Of a stretch of DNA of 64,000 nt, positions 45,077-54,052 are shown piece after piece. The notes below the pieces were generated by a model. The model ran no database searches. It saw nothing but the letters and a program-made list of their open reading frames with translations, and had not been told where the DNA came from. A program made the position numbers and the translations under genes. Within the stretch, counting starts at the first letter, position 1. Each line of letters opens with the position of its first letter. The stretch spans positions 620,001 to 684,000 of the forward strand of contig NZ_CABPSH010000001.1 of the NCBI RefSeq assembly GCF_902459725.1, written 5' to 3'. The stretch comes from Pandoraea eparura. Its GTDB lineage: Bacteria; Pseudomonadota; Gammaproteobacteria; Burkholderiales; Burkholderiaceae.

Positions 45077-46058
45077 CGAGACGCACACCGAGGCCGCCGC
45101 CGCGCAGGCGCACGAGGTATCGGACATGTTGTCCGAGCAGCTCGCCGTGTGGCGCGCGCAAGGGGCCGACAAACGCGACCCGGGGCGCTTTCATCGCATC
45201 GAAGCGTTGGCGCTGCGCAGCCGTGCCTTTCGTGGCGACGTGCGGCGCGTGCTCGATGAACGTCTGACGGTACTCGTCAACGCGTTTGCACAGTCGCTTG
45301 GCGCGACCGGGGCCGAATCTGCCGTGTCTGCCGAATCCGCCTCATCAACCGCCACATCCGCTGCATCTGCGGCACCCGCTGCTTCCGCCACATCCACCAC
45401 ACCCGCTACATCCGCTACATCCACCGCATCCGCCACATCCGCTGAACCCGCCGCATCCGCCGCATCCGCCGCATCCGCCGATAATGCCGCCCCGACGACA
45501 CAACGTCTCGTCTCGCCGCTTGCGGAATTGACGGCGAGCATTGCGCAACGCGTGGGAACCCGTGAACGGCCCGCGCCGCCGACCACGTCTCGCGCCGCCA
45601 AAGCCGCAACGCCGCCTGGCCAGACGCTCCGCGCTGGCGCCAACGCAAGCGCCACCGACGCCGTTCAGCCGGTGAGCGGGGCCACGGCACCGCCGACACG
45701 CCCCGTCACGCCGCCCGCGCCCGTAGCGCTTACACCGACGGTCATCGCCACCGACGACGCCTTCGAAGACCTCGATGTCCTCGAATACTTCCGCGAGACG
45801 TGGTCGAAGCTGAGCACCGACGGCAATCTGCGTCAGTCGCTCGCCCAGGTGCCCGAGAATGCCGGACCGCTCAACTCCAGCCATCTGGTGCACCGCGCGC
45901 TCTCGCTCATGCACGACATCTCGCCCGACTATCTGCGGCACTTCCTGCGCCACGCGGACGCCCTCTCGTGGCTCGAAGACATGGAGACCACCGGCGCGCT
46001 CGGCCACAAGCCGGCGGCTCGCGTGGCCGCCAAGCCGCCGCGCACGAAGACGCGCTAA
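45069..46058 (+). CDS. DUF2894 family protein
   Basis: The 329-residue protein starts at the ATG at 45069, inside the end of the MotB-like gene. The N-terminal part ([40 protein letters not shown]) and the C-terminal part ([40 protein letters not shown]) are conserved-looking; between them lies a long Ala/Ser/Thr/Pro linker with tandem repeats. No membrane segment is seen. It is the last gene of the DUF3348/DUF802/MotB operon. The function is unknown; it could be a cytoplasmic partner of the motor. Confidence 0.8.
   Translation: MRDETHTEAAAAQAHEVSDMLSEQLAVWRAQGADKRDPGRFHRIEALALRSRAFRGDVRRVLDERLTVLVNAFAQSLGATGAESAVSAESASSTATSAASAAPAASATSTTPATSATSTASATSAEPAASAASAASADNAAPTTQRLVSPLAELTASIAQRVGTRERPAPPTTSRAAKAATPPGQTLRAGANASATDAVQPVSGATAPPTRPVTPPAPVALTPTVIATDDAFEDLDVLEYFRETWSKLSTDGNLRQSLAQVPENAGPLNSSHLVHRALSLMHDISPDYLRHFLRHADALSWLEDMETTGALGHKPAARVAAKPPRTKTR
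45315..45485 (+). repeat. Short tandem repeats in the DUF2894 linker
   Basis: Units of the form (G/A)CC(A/G)CATCC, about nine bases long, recur many times and encode Ser-Ala-Thr and Ser-Ala-Ala steps. Such simple repeats change length easily between strains. Confidence 0.75.
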
Positions 46059-46310
46059 CGTCGATCCAGCGCGAATCCCCGGCGAGCAGCGGCGCGGCAA
46101 GGGCCAACGTGCGGGCTTCGCGCCGGCGCTCAGGCAGACCGCTTGCCGGGCGTGCGCGGGGCGTCAACTTGCCAGTCGAGGGCGTTCCGAGGGATAATTG
46201 AGCCCGTTCCCGACGCCACGGCACGGGAAAAACTTTCGAAAAATCATCGTGTTGGGCGCCGACTCAGGCCGCAATGCCGGATGTGCCGCCCGCCGCAGCA
46301 TTCCTCGACA

Positions 46311-46333
46311 AGCCGTCGCCCAGACGGCTTTTT
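46311..46333 (+). terminator. Terminator hairpin directly before trmB
   Basis: AGCCGTC (46311-46317), loop GCCCA, GACGGCT (46323-46329), then T to 46333. It ends only six bases before the trmB ATG at 46340. It may close the DUF2894 transcript or act as an attenuator in the trmB leader. Confidence 0.8.
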
Positions 46334-46339
46334 GTTTCC

Positions 46340-47137
46340 ATGACGAACCACGGACAACCGCCGGCTGACGACGCGCAACCGGCCCACGACGACGCCGACT
46401 TGGGCGCGTCGCAATCCAACGCCACGGGCGACGACGACACACACGTCGACCCGAACGATGTGGCCCACCCGCGCCGCATTCGCAGTTTCGTGCGGCGCGC
46501 CGGGCGCAGCTCGGAAGCGCAAAAGCGCGCCTTCGATGTTCTCGGCCCACAGTTCTTGCTGCCCTACGCGCCCGAACCGCTCGATTGGCCCGCCGCCTTC
46601 GCGCGCGCCGATGCCCCTCGCATTCTCGAGATCGGCTTCGGCATGGGTGACGGCACGGCGTACATCGCAAAGCTGCGTCCAGCGGACGATTTCCTCGGCG
46701 TCGAAGTGCATGAGCCGGGCGTGGGCGCGCTGCTCAAGCGCATCGGCGAGACGCCGTTGTCGAATGTGCGCATCATTGCGCACGATGCCGTGGAAGTCGT
46801 TCAGCACATGCTGCCCGAAGGCTCGCTCGACGGCGTACATGTCTTCTTCCCCGATCCGTGGCACAAGAAGCGCCATCACAAGCGCCGCCTGCTGCAGCCG
46901 CCGTTTGTGGCGCTACTCGCCTCGCGCCTGAAGCCGGGCGGCTATCTGCACTGTGCAACGGATTGGCAGGAGTATGCCGAGCAGATGCTCGAGGTGCTCG
47001 GCGGCGAACCCACGCTCGAGAACACGGCGGATGGCTATGCGCCGCGTCCCGACTATCGTCCGGTAACGAAGTTCGAGAATCGCGGCCTGCGCCTCGGGCA
47101 CGGCGTGTGGGATCTCGTGTTCCGCAAACGCGCCTGA
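46340..47137 (+). CDS. trmB: tRNA (guanine-N7-)-methyltransferase
   Basis: From the ATG at 46340 the protein has 265 residues: a disordered acidic N-terminus of about 45 residues, then [20 protein letters not shown], the SAM site [16 protein letters not shown], the family motif [17 protein letters not shown] and the C-terminal [17 protein letters not shown]. It methylates G46 of tRNA in the cytoplasm. The upstream in-frame ATG at 46274 would include the terminator hairpin at 46311 in the coding part, so 46340 is preferred, though no clear ribosome site precedes it. It is convergent with uppP. Confidence 0.94.
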   Translation: MTNHGQPPADDAQPAHDDADLGASQSNATGDDDTHVDPNDVAHPRRIRSFVRRAGRSSEAQKRAFDVLGPQFLLPYAPEPLDWPAAFARADAPRILEIGFGMGDGTAYIAKLRPADDFLGVEVHEPGVGALLKRIGETPLSNVRIIAHDAVEVVQHMLPEGSLDGVHVFFPDPWHKKRHHKRRLLQPPFVALLASRLKPGGYLHCATDWQEYAEQMLEVLGGEPTLENTADGYAPRPDYRPVTKFENRGLRLGHGVWDLVFRKRA

Positions 47138-47157
47138 GAGACCTCGCGAGAGACATC

Positions 47158-47185
47158 AAGGGGCACCACGCGGTGCCCCTTCTTT
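47158..47185. terminator. Bidirectional terminator between trmB and uppP
   Basis: AAGGGGCACC (47158-47167), loop ACGC, GGTGCCCCTT (47172-47181): a perfect ten-pair stem followed by CTTTG. It lies between two convergent genes and works in both directions. Confidence 0.9.
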
Positions 47186-47187
47186 GC

Positions 47188-48030
47188 TCAGTTGGACCAG
47201 ACGACCCAGCCGCTGTAGCTCGTGGCCAGCACCACGAGGCCGAACACGATGCGATACCACGCGAACGCCGTGAAGTCGTGCGACGCGATGTAGCGCAGCA
47301 GCCAGCGCACGCAAATGAACGCGCTGATGAAGGCGGCAACGAAACCGATGCCGAACAGGCTGAAATCGTCGACCGACAGCGTCGCTCGCGCCTTGTAGAG
47401 TTCGTAGACGGTCGCGCCGAACAGAATCGGGATGGCGAGGAAGAACGAGAACTCGGTCGCCACCTTGCGCTCCAACCCAAACATCATGCCGCCGATGATC
47501 GTCGCCCCAGAGCGCGACGTGCCCGGTACGAGGGCAAAGCATTGCGCGAGCCCCACCTTCAAGGCGTCGGTAACCGAGAGGTCGTCCATCGAATTCACCC
47601 GCGGCCGCTTGCCCGCTTCCGTGTTCCGACGGTTGTGCCGCTCGACGAGCAGGATAAGCACACCCCCGACGATGAACGCCGTGGCCACCACCACGGGATT
47701 GAACAGCGCCGCCTTGATGTATTTGCCCAGCCACAGGCCGAGCACGACGGCGGGCACGCACGCGAGGATGACATTCACCGTAAAGCGCCGCGCCTTGGCA
47801 TCGCTGCCCAGGCCCGCCACGACCTGTGTGATTTTCTCGCGGTACTCCCAGCACACAGCAAGAATGGCGCCGAACTGGATCACGATCTCGAAGACCTTAC
47901 CCTTGTCGTCGTTGAAGTCGAGCAGGCTGCCCGCCAGAATCAGGTGACCGGTCGACGAGATCGGCAGGAATTCGGTCAACCCTTCGACCACACCGAGAAT
48001 GACGGCTTTGAACGCCAGCAACAAGTCCAT
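47188..48030 (-). CDS. uppP: Undecaprenyl-diphosphatase
   Basis: The 280-residue membrane protein has the two BacA/UppP signatures: [20 protein letters not shown] near the N-terminus (the E-x3-E and SSTGH residues) and [15 protein letters not shown] in the middle (the catalytic PGxSRSG arginine). About eight helices are visible. It dephosphorylates undecaprenyl pyrophosphate to recycle the carrier for peptidoglycan, O antigen and other wall polymers, and overproduction gives bacitracin resistance. It is a single gene. Confidence 0.96.
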   Translation of the reverse strand: MDLLLAFKAVILGVVEGLTEFLPISSTGHLILAGSLLDFNDDKGKVFEIVIQFGAILAVCWEYREKITQVVAGLGSDAKARRFTVNVILACVPAVVLGLWLGKYIKAALFNPVVVATAFIVGGVLILLVERHNRRNTEAGKRPRVNSMDDLSVTDALKVGLAQCFALVPGTSRSGATIIGGMMFGLERKVATEFSFFLAIPILFGATVYELYKARATLSVDDFSLFGIGFVAAFISAFICVRWLLRYIASHDFTAFAWYRIVFGLVVLATSYSGWVVWSN

Positions 48031-48116
48031 GCAATGAGTTCCTGAGAAGTCGTGATTAGCGAATAGAGGGATAAGGGACGCGAGCGCAATGCGGCGCTCG
48101 GCGGCGGACGACCGCG

Positions 48117-48770
48117 TCAGCGAGCATCGAATTTGACGTTCACGCCATGCGAGCGCACGGTGATCGCGCCCGGCTGTCGCGCCACGCCGCCGATGCTCAG
48201 TTGCTCGGGCTTGAACGTATAGAGCGGCGCGCCCTGCAGCAGTTGCGTCGCGATCAATGCCCCGGCGGCGATCAGTTGACGCGACCAGCGCTCAGGCAAA
48301 CCGTCGATCGTGAACGTCTCCACCTCCGGATCGCGCAACACGACGGACATCGTCGCCGGGTCGTACGCGAGCGCACTGTCGATGGCGAGCGTGCCGGTAA
48401 GCGGCGCGCCACCAAACGGATGTGTCACCGTCGCGTCAATCGACACCGCCAGACGATTGCGCGCCGGCAACAAGGTCAGACGTGGATGCGAAAGGTTGAT
48501 ATCGAGCACGGCCAGCACACGGCGCTCGAACGGAAACTTGCGGTCGAGCGCGCGCTGCAACTGGCTTTCGGAGAAGGTGTAGTCGTTGCCGAACGGCAAC
48601 CCCGCGCAGGCGGCCAGCCCCGCGGCAAGCGCCATCGCGCCGCTCAGCGCCAGCCAACGGCGGCGCGTGAGGCCATCCGTAATGCGGCCCGGGAAGCGCG
48701 AGGTGCCTTGCGGCACAAGCGCGTCGCACTGCTGACGAATTCGCTGATCTGGATGAGCACTACCCGGCAT
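48117..48770 (-). CDS. DUF1439 lipoprotein
   Basis: From the ATG at 48770 the protein has 217 residues. After a 35-residue leader comes [20 protein letters not shown] followed by a lipobox ending in LAAC, so it should be lipidated at this cysteine; the arginine cluster may also engage the Tat system. The mature part ([52 protein letters not shown]) matches DUF1439, like E. coli YceB, a lipid-binding-fold lipoprotein of the periplasm. The function is unknown. The ATG at 48770 is chosen because upstream sequence looks non-coding. Confidence 0.78.
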   Translation of the reverse strand: MPGSAHPDQRIRQQCDALVPQGTSRFPGRITDGLTRRRWLALSGAMALAAGLAACAGLPFGNDYTFSESQLQRALDRKFPFERRVLAVLDINLSHPRLTLLPARNRLAVSIDATVTHPFGGAPLTGTLAIDSALAYDPATMSVVLRDPEVETFTIDGLPERWSRQLIAAGALIATQLLQGAPLYTFKPEQLSIGGVARQPGAITVRSHGVNVKFDAR

Positions 48771-48868
48771 GACAACGTCCACAACTGGGCGCCCCGCGCC
48801 CGACACGCGCGACTATAGCATCCGCATGCGACACGGCACCACGCCGCACTACACCGCACTATGCCGAG

Positions 48869-49132
48869 CTACGCCGTCGCAGGCGCGGTCATGACTTCGA
48901 GTTGAGTCAGCCAGGCGATGGCCTGCGCACGATCTATCCCACACATCTCGGCCGAGGGCTGCAACGATCCGCAGACCGCCGGACGCAGCGGGCTGCCGAA
49001 GATCTGGCAACGGTCTTCGTCATCCAACTGCACGCAGCGCGTATTCGCGGGCTTGCCGTTCGGCATGCCGGGAATGGGCGTCGAGATGGAAGGCGCAATG
49101 CAGCAGGCCGCGCAGCGGGGACGACACTGCAT
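48869..49132 (-). CDS. YkgJ-family cysteine cluster protein
   Basis: The 87-residue protein begins [17 protein letters not shown] and has conserved segments [17 protein letters not shown] and [16 protein letters not shown], the cysteine pattern of YkgJ/CxxCxxCC proteins thought to bind zinc or iron. The length is typical of the short betaproteobacterial form. The start lies five bases after the stop of the SDR gene, in the same direction, so the two are probably co-transcribed. The function is unknown. Confidence 0.85.
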   Translation of the reverse strand: MQCRPRCAACCIAPSISTPIPGMPNGKPANTRCVQLDDEDRCQIFGSPLRPAVCGSLQPSAEMCGIDRAQAIAWLTQLEVMTAPATA

Positions 49133-49137
49133 GACGC

Positions 49138-49920
49138 TCACCACGGCAAACGGCCCGCGCCGTCGAAAAAGCCCCCCGTCACCGGCCCGCGCTCGCCGAG
49201 CGCCAGCATCAGCACGTTGCGCGCGCCTTCGGCCACACCTTGCCGTGCGCGCCTGCCGTTGGCATCGACCGTCAGGTCGGCGGGCGCGCCCGGATCGACC
49301 GAATTCACCGTGATCGACGTCTCGCGCAAGGTTTGCGAGAGCTGCACCGTCAGCATGTTCAACGCGGCTTTCGACGCGTTGAACCCGATCTGCCGGAACG
49401 CCGCATGCTCCCATGCCGGATCGTTGTTGTGTGCCAGCGAGCCCAGGCCGCTCGACACGTTGACGATATGCGCCCCCGCCGAGCGCGCAAGCCACGGCAG
49501 CATCGCTTGCGTTACGCGCAAGGTACCGAAGAAGTTGGTCGCGAACACGCGCTCAACGGCTTCGATGGACGCTTTCTCCGGTGTGTCGTCGCGCGGATCG
49601 GTCACCCCCGCGTTGTTCACCAGCACGTCGAGTCGACCGTAGTCACGACCAATCCGGTAGGCCGCCGCGTGCAACGTCTCGGGCCGCAGCAGGTCGATCA
49701 CCAGCGTCTGCGCCTGAAAACCCGCCTTGCGCAACGGCTCGACCACTTCGTCGCCCTTCGCCGGCTCGCGCGCGCCCACCAGCACCGTCATGCCCGCCTC
49801 GGCAAGCCCACGTGCAACTTCCTGCCCAATGCCCCGGGTCGCGCCCGTCACCAACGCCACTCGCCCTAAATGGCGTTCGGCATCCGCGCGCACCGTATTC
49901 TCGATGGCGTCCCGTTTCAT
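49138..49920 (-). CDS. Short-chain dehydrogenase/reductase with Phe in place of the catalytic Tyr
   Basis: The 260-residue protein has the NAD(P) site [39 protein letters not shown] and [15 protein letters not shown]. The usual Y-x-x-x-K is FNASK: Phe180 replaces the catalytic tyrosine while Lys184 is kept. Classical SDR enzymes need that tyrosine, so activity may be lost, altered or supported by another residue. The ATG at 49920 follows GGGAGCAGGG. The gene is divergent from a TetR regulator 98 bases away, which probably represses it. Confidence 0.88.
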   Translation of the reverse strand: MKRDAIENTVRADAERHLGRVALVTGATRGIGQEVARGLAEAGMTVLVGAREPAKGDEVVEPLRKAGFQAQTLVIDLLRPETLHAAAYRIGRDYGRLDVLVNNAGVTDPRDDTPEKASIEAVERVFATNFFGTLRVTQAMLPWLARSAGAHIVNVSSGLGSLAHNNDPAWEHAAFRQIGFNASKAALNMLTVQLSQTLRETSITVNSVDPGAPADLTVDANGRRARQGVAEGARNVLMLALGERGPVTGGFFDGAGRLPW

Positions 49921-49988
49921 CCCTGCTCCCGTCGATTGACCTGTTGTGCTGCGCCCGACCGCACGCAAATTTGTTAGCATGCAGTTTA

Positions 49989-50002
49989 TGAAGAATCCTT
50001 CA
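49989..50002. promoter_or_regulatory. Possible TetR operator
   Basis: TGAAGAATCCTTCA is an inverted repeat (TGAAG, four bases, CTTCA) in the middle of the divergent SDR/TetR region, 16 bases before the TetR start. TetR-family repressors often bind such short palindromes in shared promoters. Confidence 0.45.
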
Positions 50003-50018
50003 GATTTTCCATTCGCAT

Positions 50019-50705
50019 ATGAAACCGGCCAGCCAAGCCCCCGGAACGCCCCGTAAGACGCCACAGCAGGCACGTTCGCGCGTCACCATCGACGCCATTT
50101 TCGAAGCGGCGCTTCAGGTTTTGCTGCTCGACGGCGGACGTCAACTGACGACGACGCGCGTAGCCGAACGGGCGGGCGTGTCGGTCGGTACCTTGTATCA
50201 GTACTTCCAGAACAAGCAGGTGCTGCTCTATGCAGTGCTCGGGCGGCACATCGACCGGATCGTCGAGACGGTGGAGGCGACCTGCCTGGCCTCGCACGCC
50301 CAGCCGCTCGAGACGATGGCGCAGACGCTCGCCAAGGCCTACGTCGGCGCCAAGATGACGGACATCGAAGAAGCCCAGGCACTGTACCGGCTCTCGGAAG
50401 ATCTCGACGGGCGGGAGGTGTTTGCGGACGCGTCCACGCGCATGCATGCGGCCGTCGTCGCCATGCTGAAAACGGCGCAGAACGTGCATTTCAACGATCC
50501 CGAGACGGTCGCGTTCGTGTTCCTGAACTCGATGACCGGCCCCATCAAGGCAATTCTGGAGAATCGCGCGCCCGCAGGCACCTGCTATACGACGCTCGCC
50601 AGCCAGATCGCCGATCAGATGGCGACGATGTGCGGTGCCTATCTGCATCGCGTGGCAAGCCGTCCCGGCGTCGCCACTGTGGCAAAAGTTCACGCGTCTT
50701 CATGA
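50019..50705 (+). CDS. TetR-family transcriptional regulator
   Basis: The 228-residue protein has the TetR DNA-binding domain near the N-terminus (TIDAIFEAALQVLLLDGGRQ, TTTRVAERAGVSVGTLYQYF, about residues 25-70) and a helical ligand domain with FLNSMTGPIKAILENRAPAG. It is divergent from the SDR gene, the usual arrangement for local repression. The ligand is unknown. Confidence 0.92.
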   Translation: MKPASQAPGTPRKTPQQARSRVTIDAIFEAALQVLLLDGGRQLTTTRVAERAGVSVGTLYQYFQNKQVLLYAVLGRHIDRIVETVEATCLASHAQPLETMAQTLAKAYVGAKMTDIEEAQALYRLSEDLDGREVFADASTRMHAAVVAMLKTAQNVHFNDPETVAFVFLNSMTGPIKAILENRAPAGTCYTTLASQIADQMATMCGAYLHRVASRPGVATVAKVHASS

Positions 50706-50765
50706 CTATCGCCCGGAACTGGTAAAATGCCGGGTTGTGTTTGCCTACTACCCACGGTAATCGAA

Positions 50766-51434
50766 ATGAATTACGAACAGGCCCGCTTTAACATGATCGA
50801 GCAGCAGATCCGTCCTTGGGATGTGCTCGACCAAGAAGTGCTCAATCTGCTCAAGCTCGTCAAGCGCGAGGAATTCGTGCCGACGGCCCAGCGCGCACTC
50901 GCGTTCACCGACGTCGAGCTGCCGCTGCCGGGCGCGGCGATCGCCGACAAGAGCCAGCACATGATGTTTCCGCGCGTGGAAGCGCGCATCCTGCAAGCCC
51001 TCGCACCGAAGAAGCACGAGAACGTGCTCGAGATCGGCACGGGGTCGGGCTACATGGCCGCGCTGCTTGCCTACAATGCGCACCATGTGACGAGCATCGA
51101 ATTCGACGCCAACCTCGCCCAGGCTGCCCAGCAAACGCTGCGCGCCAACGGCGTGACCAACGTGGAAGTCGTCAACGCCGACGGTGCGCACGGCTGGAGC
51201 GCCGCCGCACCCTATGACGTGATCGCCATCTCGGGTGCACTGGTCGACCTGCCGCAGGCGTTCCTCGACCAACTCAAGGTTGGCGGTCGTCTGGCAGCGT
51301 TCATCGGGGGCAGCCCAGTCATGGAAGCCGTGCTCATCACGCGCGTGTCCGAGACCGAATATCGCCGCGAAAACCTGTTCGAGACGCAAGTGGCCTATCT
51401 GGTCGCGACGAAGCCGTCGAGCTTCAAGTTCTGA
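50766..51434 (+). CDS. Protein-L-isoaspartate O-methyltransferase-family protein
   Basis: The 222-residue protein starts MNYEQARFNMIEQQIRPWDV and has the SAM motif NVLEIGTGSGYMAALLAYNA, then VTSIEFDANLAQAAQQTL and FLDQLKVGGRLAAFIGG. It belongs to the PCMT (Pcm) family, which repairs damaged aspartyl residues, but to a subgroup without the whole classical Pcm active-site set, so the substrate is not certain. It is followed 33 bases later by a rhodanese gene; this neighbour pair is common in the order. Confidence 0.87.
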   Translation: MNYEQARFNMIEQQIRPWDVLDQEVLNLLKLVKREEFVPTAQRALAFTDVELPLPGAAIADKSQHMMFPRVEARILQALAPKKHENVLEIGTGSGYMAALLAYNAHHVTSIEFDANLAQAAQQTLRANGVTNVEVVNADGAHGWSAAAPYDVIAISGALVDLPQAFLDQLKVGGRLAAFIGGSPVMEAVLITRVSETEYRRENLFETQVAYLVATKPSSFKF

Positions 51435-51467
51435 GCCCGGTCGCTAGCCAAACGACACACGAACATC

Positions 51468-51791
51468 ATGCAAAACATTACACCGGCGCAATTGGCCCAG
51501 TGGCTCGCGGACGGGGACCGCGGCCAACCCACGCTGCTCGACGTGCGTGAGGATTGGGAAGTACAGACCTGCCGCATCGCCCAGAGCCGGAACGTCCCGC
51601 TCGGCGACGTGCCCGCCCGTCTGACGGAACTCGACGCCGAAGCGCCGATCGTGTGCATCTGCCATCACGGCATGCGCAGCGCACGCGCCGCGATGTTCCT
51701 GGAGCAACAGGGCTTTACCCAACTGTTCAATCTGGACGGCGGGATCGATGCCTGGGCCCGCCAGGTCGACCCGTCGATGCCGACCTACTGA
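51468..51791 (+). CDS. Rhodanese-like sulfurtransferase, single domain
   Basis: The 107-residue protein is one rhodanese domain: PTLLDVREDWEVQTCRI at the N-terminal side and the active loop VCICHHGMRSARAA with catalytic Cys65, then EQQGFTQLFNLDGGIDAW. GlpE-type proteins move sulfane sulfur to cyanide, thioredoxin or other acceptors. The loop CHHGMRS is the form common in betaproteobacteria. No signal peptide is seen. Confidence 0.93.
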   Translation: MQNITPAQLAQWLADGDRGQPTLLDVREDWEVQTCRIAQSRNVPLGDVPARLTELDAEAPIVCICHHGMRSARAAMFLEQQGFTQLFNLDGGIDAWARQVDPSMPTY

Positions 51792-51844
51792 GTCCGACCG
51801 ACTGAGTCCGATCGACTGAGCCACGGCTGCGCCCTCGCGGAAAA

Positions 51845-53155
51845 TCACTCCTGCGGGGCAGCAAGGCCCGCGTCGAGCCATCGGCCCAGTGCCGTGACCG
51901 TCCGTGCGGTCGCGCCCTGGTGCTGTTTCGCGAACAGCATGGCTGCCGTGCGCATGGCGAGCCGCCGGTCGTCGTCGAGCAGCAGCTCGGCCAACGCCGT
52001 GGCGAGTTCGCCCGCATCGCTCACCCGTCGTGCGGCACCGGCCGTCAGGGCGTTCTCACTGGCCTGCGTGAAGTTGAACATGTGCGGCCCGAAGACGACA
52101 GGCGTGCCCGCCGCACAGGCTTCGATCAGGTTCTGCCCCCCCAGCGGCAACAGGCTGCCGCCAATGAACGCCACGTCCGCCGCGGCAAAATACGCCGCCA
52201 TCTCGCCCATCGAATCACCAAGGACCACATCGACGTCCGCGGGCAGCGGCGTGTCGTCGTCAGGCCATGCGCTGCGACGCACGTAGCGGATCCGCACCTT
52301 GTCGAGCATGTCAGCCACTTCGTCGAAACGCTGTGGGTGACGCGGCACGAGCACCAGCAACGAGCGCCGCCCTACGTCCGACGCCGCCGCCAGCATGGCG
52401 CGCGCCTGAAGCACCAGCGACTCCTCGCCATCGCGCGTACTCGCGGCGAGCCACACCTTGCGCTCGCCGAAACGTTCACGCCAACGTGCGCCCAGCGCGA
52501 GCTGTGCGGGCGGTGGCGTCATGTCGAACTTGAGATTGCCCATCACGTCGACGTCGTTCGCTCCCAGCATGCGCAGACGCTCGGCGTCGGCATCGCTCTG
52601 CGCGAACACGCGGCTGAATCCGCCGAAGACAGGTTTGGCCGCATCGCCGAAGCGCGCGGCACGCCGGAACGAGCGCGCCGACATGCGCGCATTGGTCAGC
52701 ACCAGCGGCACACCGCGCTCACGGCACGTGAAGATGAGGTTCGGCCAGACTTCGGTCTCCATTACCACGCCGACGCTCGGTCGCCATTGCTTGAGAAAGC
52801 GCCGGATCGGCCCGACCATGTCATATGGCAGATAGCAGCGCAGCACGCGATCGCCGAACAGGCTCTGCCCCGTCGCGCGCCCGGTCGGGGTCATGTGCGT
52901 GAGCAGGATGCCGTGCGACGGATAACGCTCGAGCAGCGCTTCGATGAGCGGCTGCGCGGCGCGCGTCTCCCCGACGGAGACCGCGTGCACCCAGATCAAC
53001 GGGCGGCCCGTGTAGGGCGGTGCATCGTAAAACCCGAAACGCTCACCGATATGGCGGCGATAGCCGGGCTCGAACCGGCCGCGCCACCACAGGCGCACCA
53101 CAGCCAGCGGCGCGACGATCCACCAGAGCGCGCGATAGACGAGACGCAGCAACAT
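51845..53155 (-). CDS. waaA: 3-deoxy-D-manno-octulosonic acid (Kdo) transferase
   Basis: The 436-residue protein starts with a membrane anchor (LVYRALWWIVAPLAVVRLWW) and has IWVHAVSVGETRAAQPLIEA with the catalytic glutamate, VVMETEVWPNLI, GNLKFDM and the C-terminal GGSLLPLGGQNLIEACAAGT for CMP-Kdo binding. It adds Kdo to lipid IVA at the inner face of the cytoplasmic membrane. The ATG directly follows the stop of the Kdo hydroxylase gene (TGAATG), so the LPS genes waaC, kdoO and waaA are one leftward operon. Confidence 0.95.
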   Translation of the reverse strand: MLLRLVYRALWWIVAPLAVVRLWWRGRFEPGYRRHIGERFGFYDAPPYTGRPLIWVHAVSVGETRAAQPLIEALLERYPSHGILLTHMTPTGRATGQSLFGDRVLRCYLPYDMVGPIRRFLKQWRPSVGVVMETEVWPNLIFTCRERGVPLVLTNARMSARSFRRAARFGDAAKPVFGGFSRVFAQSDADAERLRMLGANDVDVMGNLKFDMTPPPAQLALGARWRERFGERKVWLAASTRDGEESLVLQARAMLAAASDVGRRSLLVLVPRHPQRFDEVADMLDKVRIRYVRRSAWPDDDTPLPADVDVVLGDSMGEMAAYFAAADVAFIGGSLLPLGGQNLIEACAAGTPVVFGPHMFNFTQASENALTAGAARRVSDAGELATALAELLLDDDRRLAMRTAAMLFAKQHQGATARTVTALGRWLDAGLAAPQE

Positions 53156-54052
53156 TCAGATGAGCGCGCGATGCGTGAGGCGTTGCAGGACCGCCAGCGG
53201 CGAGCACTCGGGGTGCACCATCGCTTCGGCGGGGAGGAAGAAGGTCTGCTCCATCATGAACTGGCCCGACATCACCGCGTGCGACGTCTGATCCGAGAAG
53301 CAGACCCACACGCTGCCCGGCGGGAACGGCATGGTCTGCTGATCGGCGGCGCGCTGATAGTCCATGTCGGCCTTCATGCCATCGTGCAGATGCAGCATGA
53401 TGTGGTCGTAACCGCTACGCACGCGCTTGGTGATGCCCACGGCGTTCTGCAGCCACGCGGTGCCCGGCCATTGGGGTGGCACTTTCGGCAGAAAGCGTTT
53501 GGCCACGGTTTCGAACGGCTCGCCCACGCGCCAGACGCGCGGCTGGCCCGCCGGGTTGACGTTGGTGAACACACGCAGGATGCGCTCGCCGTAATTCGGG
53601 CGCGACGGAAAAGCATCGACGTGCAGCCGGCTGTCGTCCTTGCGCCACGACGTCTGGCGCGTTTCAACCTGATGCAGACGCAGGCTCGTAGGCGCCGCGC
53701 GCAGCTTGCCGCGATACTCCGGCAGCAAGCCGTCGATCAGGCTGCACGCCTGCGTGTAGTAACGCTTGACCAGCGCATGGACGGCGCGCTGCGTGCTGTC
53801 GTCGGCGGCCACGCCAACCAGCACGTCGGACTTGGGATCGAGGCTGATGTTCTTGCGCTTCGGATCGGCAATGGCCGGATCGAGCAGGCGCTGCTCTGCG
53901 GCGTCGATCGCGAAGGCCAGATGCGGGAAATACAGTACCTTGCCGGCCTCGACATCGGCCACCAGCGTCTCGCGCGGCACCGACAGTTGCCCGCCCTGCC
54001 AGTCGCCGGACGCCACGGTGACGATCTGGCCGTTTTCGTTCAATTGGCTCAT
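53156..54052 (-). CDS. kdoO: Kdo hydroxylase (Fe(II)/2-oxoglutarate-type dioxygenase)
   Basis: The 298-residue protein has LHVDAFPSRPNYGERILRVF, with the His-x-Asp iron ligands, and later FSDQTSHAVMSGQFMMEQTF with the distal histidine. KdoO of Burkholderia and Yersinia hydroxylates Kdo at C3 to give Ko in the inner core. It lies between waaC and waaA, exactly where the enzyme is expected. Its ATG overlaps the waaC stop (ATGA at 54052-54049). Confidence 0.87.
   Translation of the reverse strand: MSQLNENGQIVTVASGDWQGGQLSVPRETLVADVEAGKVLYFPHLAFAIDAAEQRLLDPAIADPKRKNISLDPKSDVLVGVAADDSTQRAVHALVKRYYTQACSLIDGLLPEYRGKLRAAPTSLRLHQVETRQTSWRKDDSRLHVDAFPSRPNYGERILRVFTNVNPAGQPRVWRVGEPFETVAKRFLPKVPPQWPGTAWLQNAVGITKRVRSGYDHIMLHLHDGMKADMDYQRAADQQTMPFPPGSVWVCFSDQTSHAVMSGQFMMEQTFFLPAEAMVHPECSPLAVLQRLTHRALI

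Noticed and set aside
42745-45485. CRISPR-like or regulatory repeat arrays
   Set aside because: The repeats are in-frame protein repeats (62 residues in DUF802 and Ser/Ala/Thr steps in DUF2894) with no constant repeat-spacer pattern and no cas genes.
40979-46058. Calling the operon a Zorya anti-phage system
   Set aside because: Only the channel and MotB-like parts are similar in layout. ZorC, ZorD or ZorE effector genes are not present, and the partners are DUF3348 and DUF2894.
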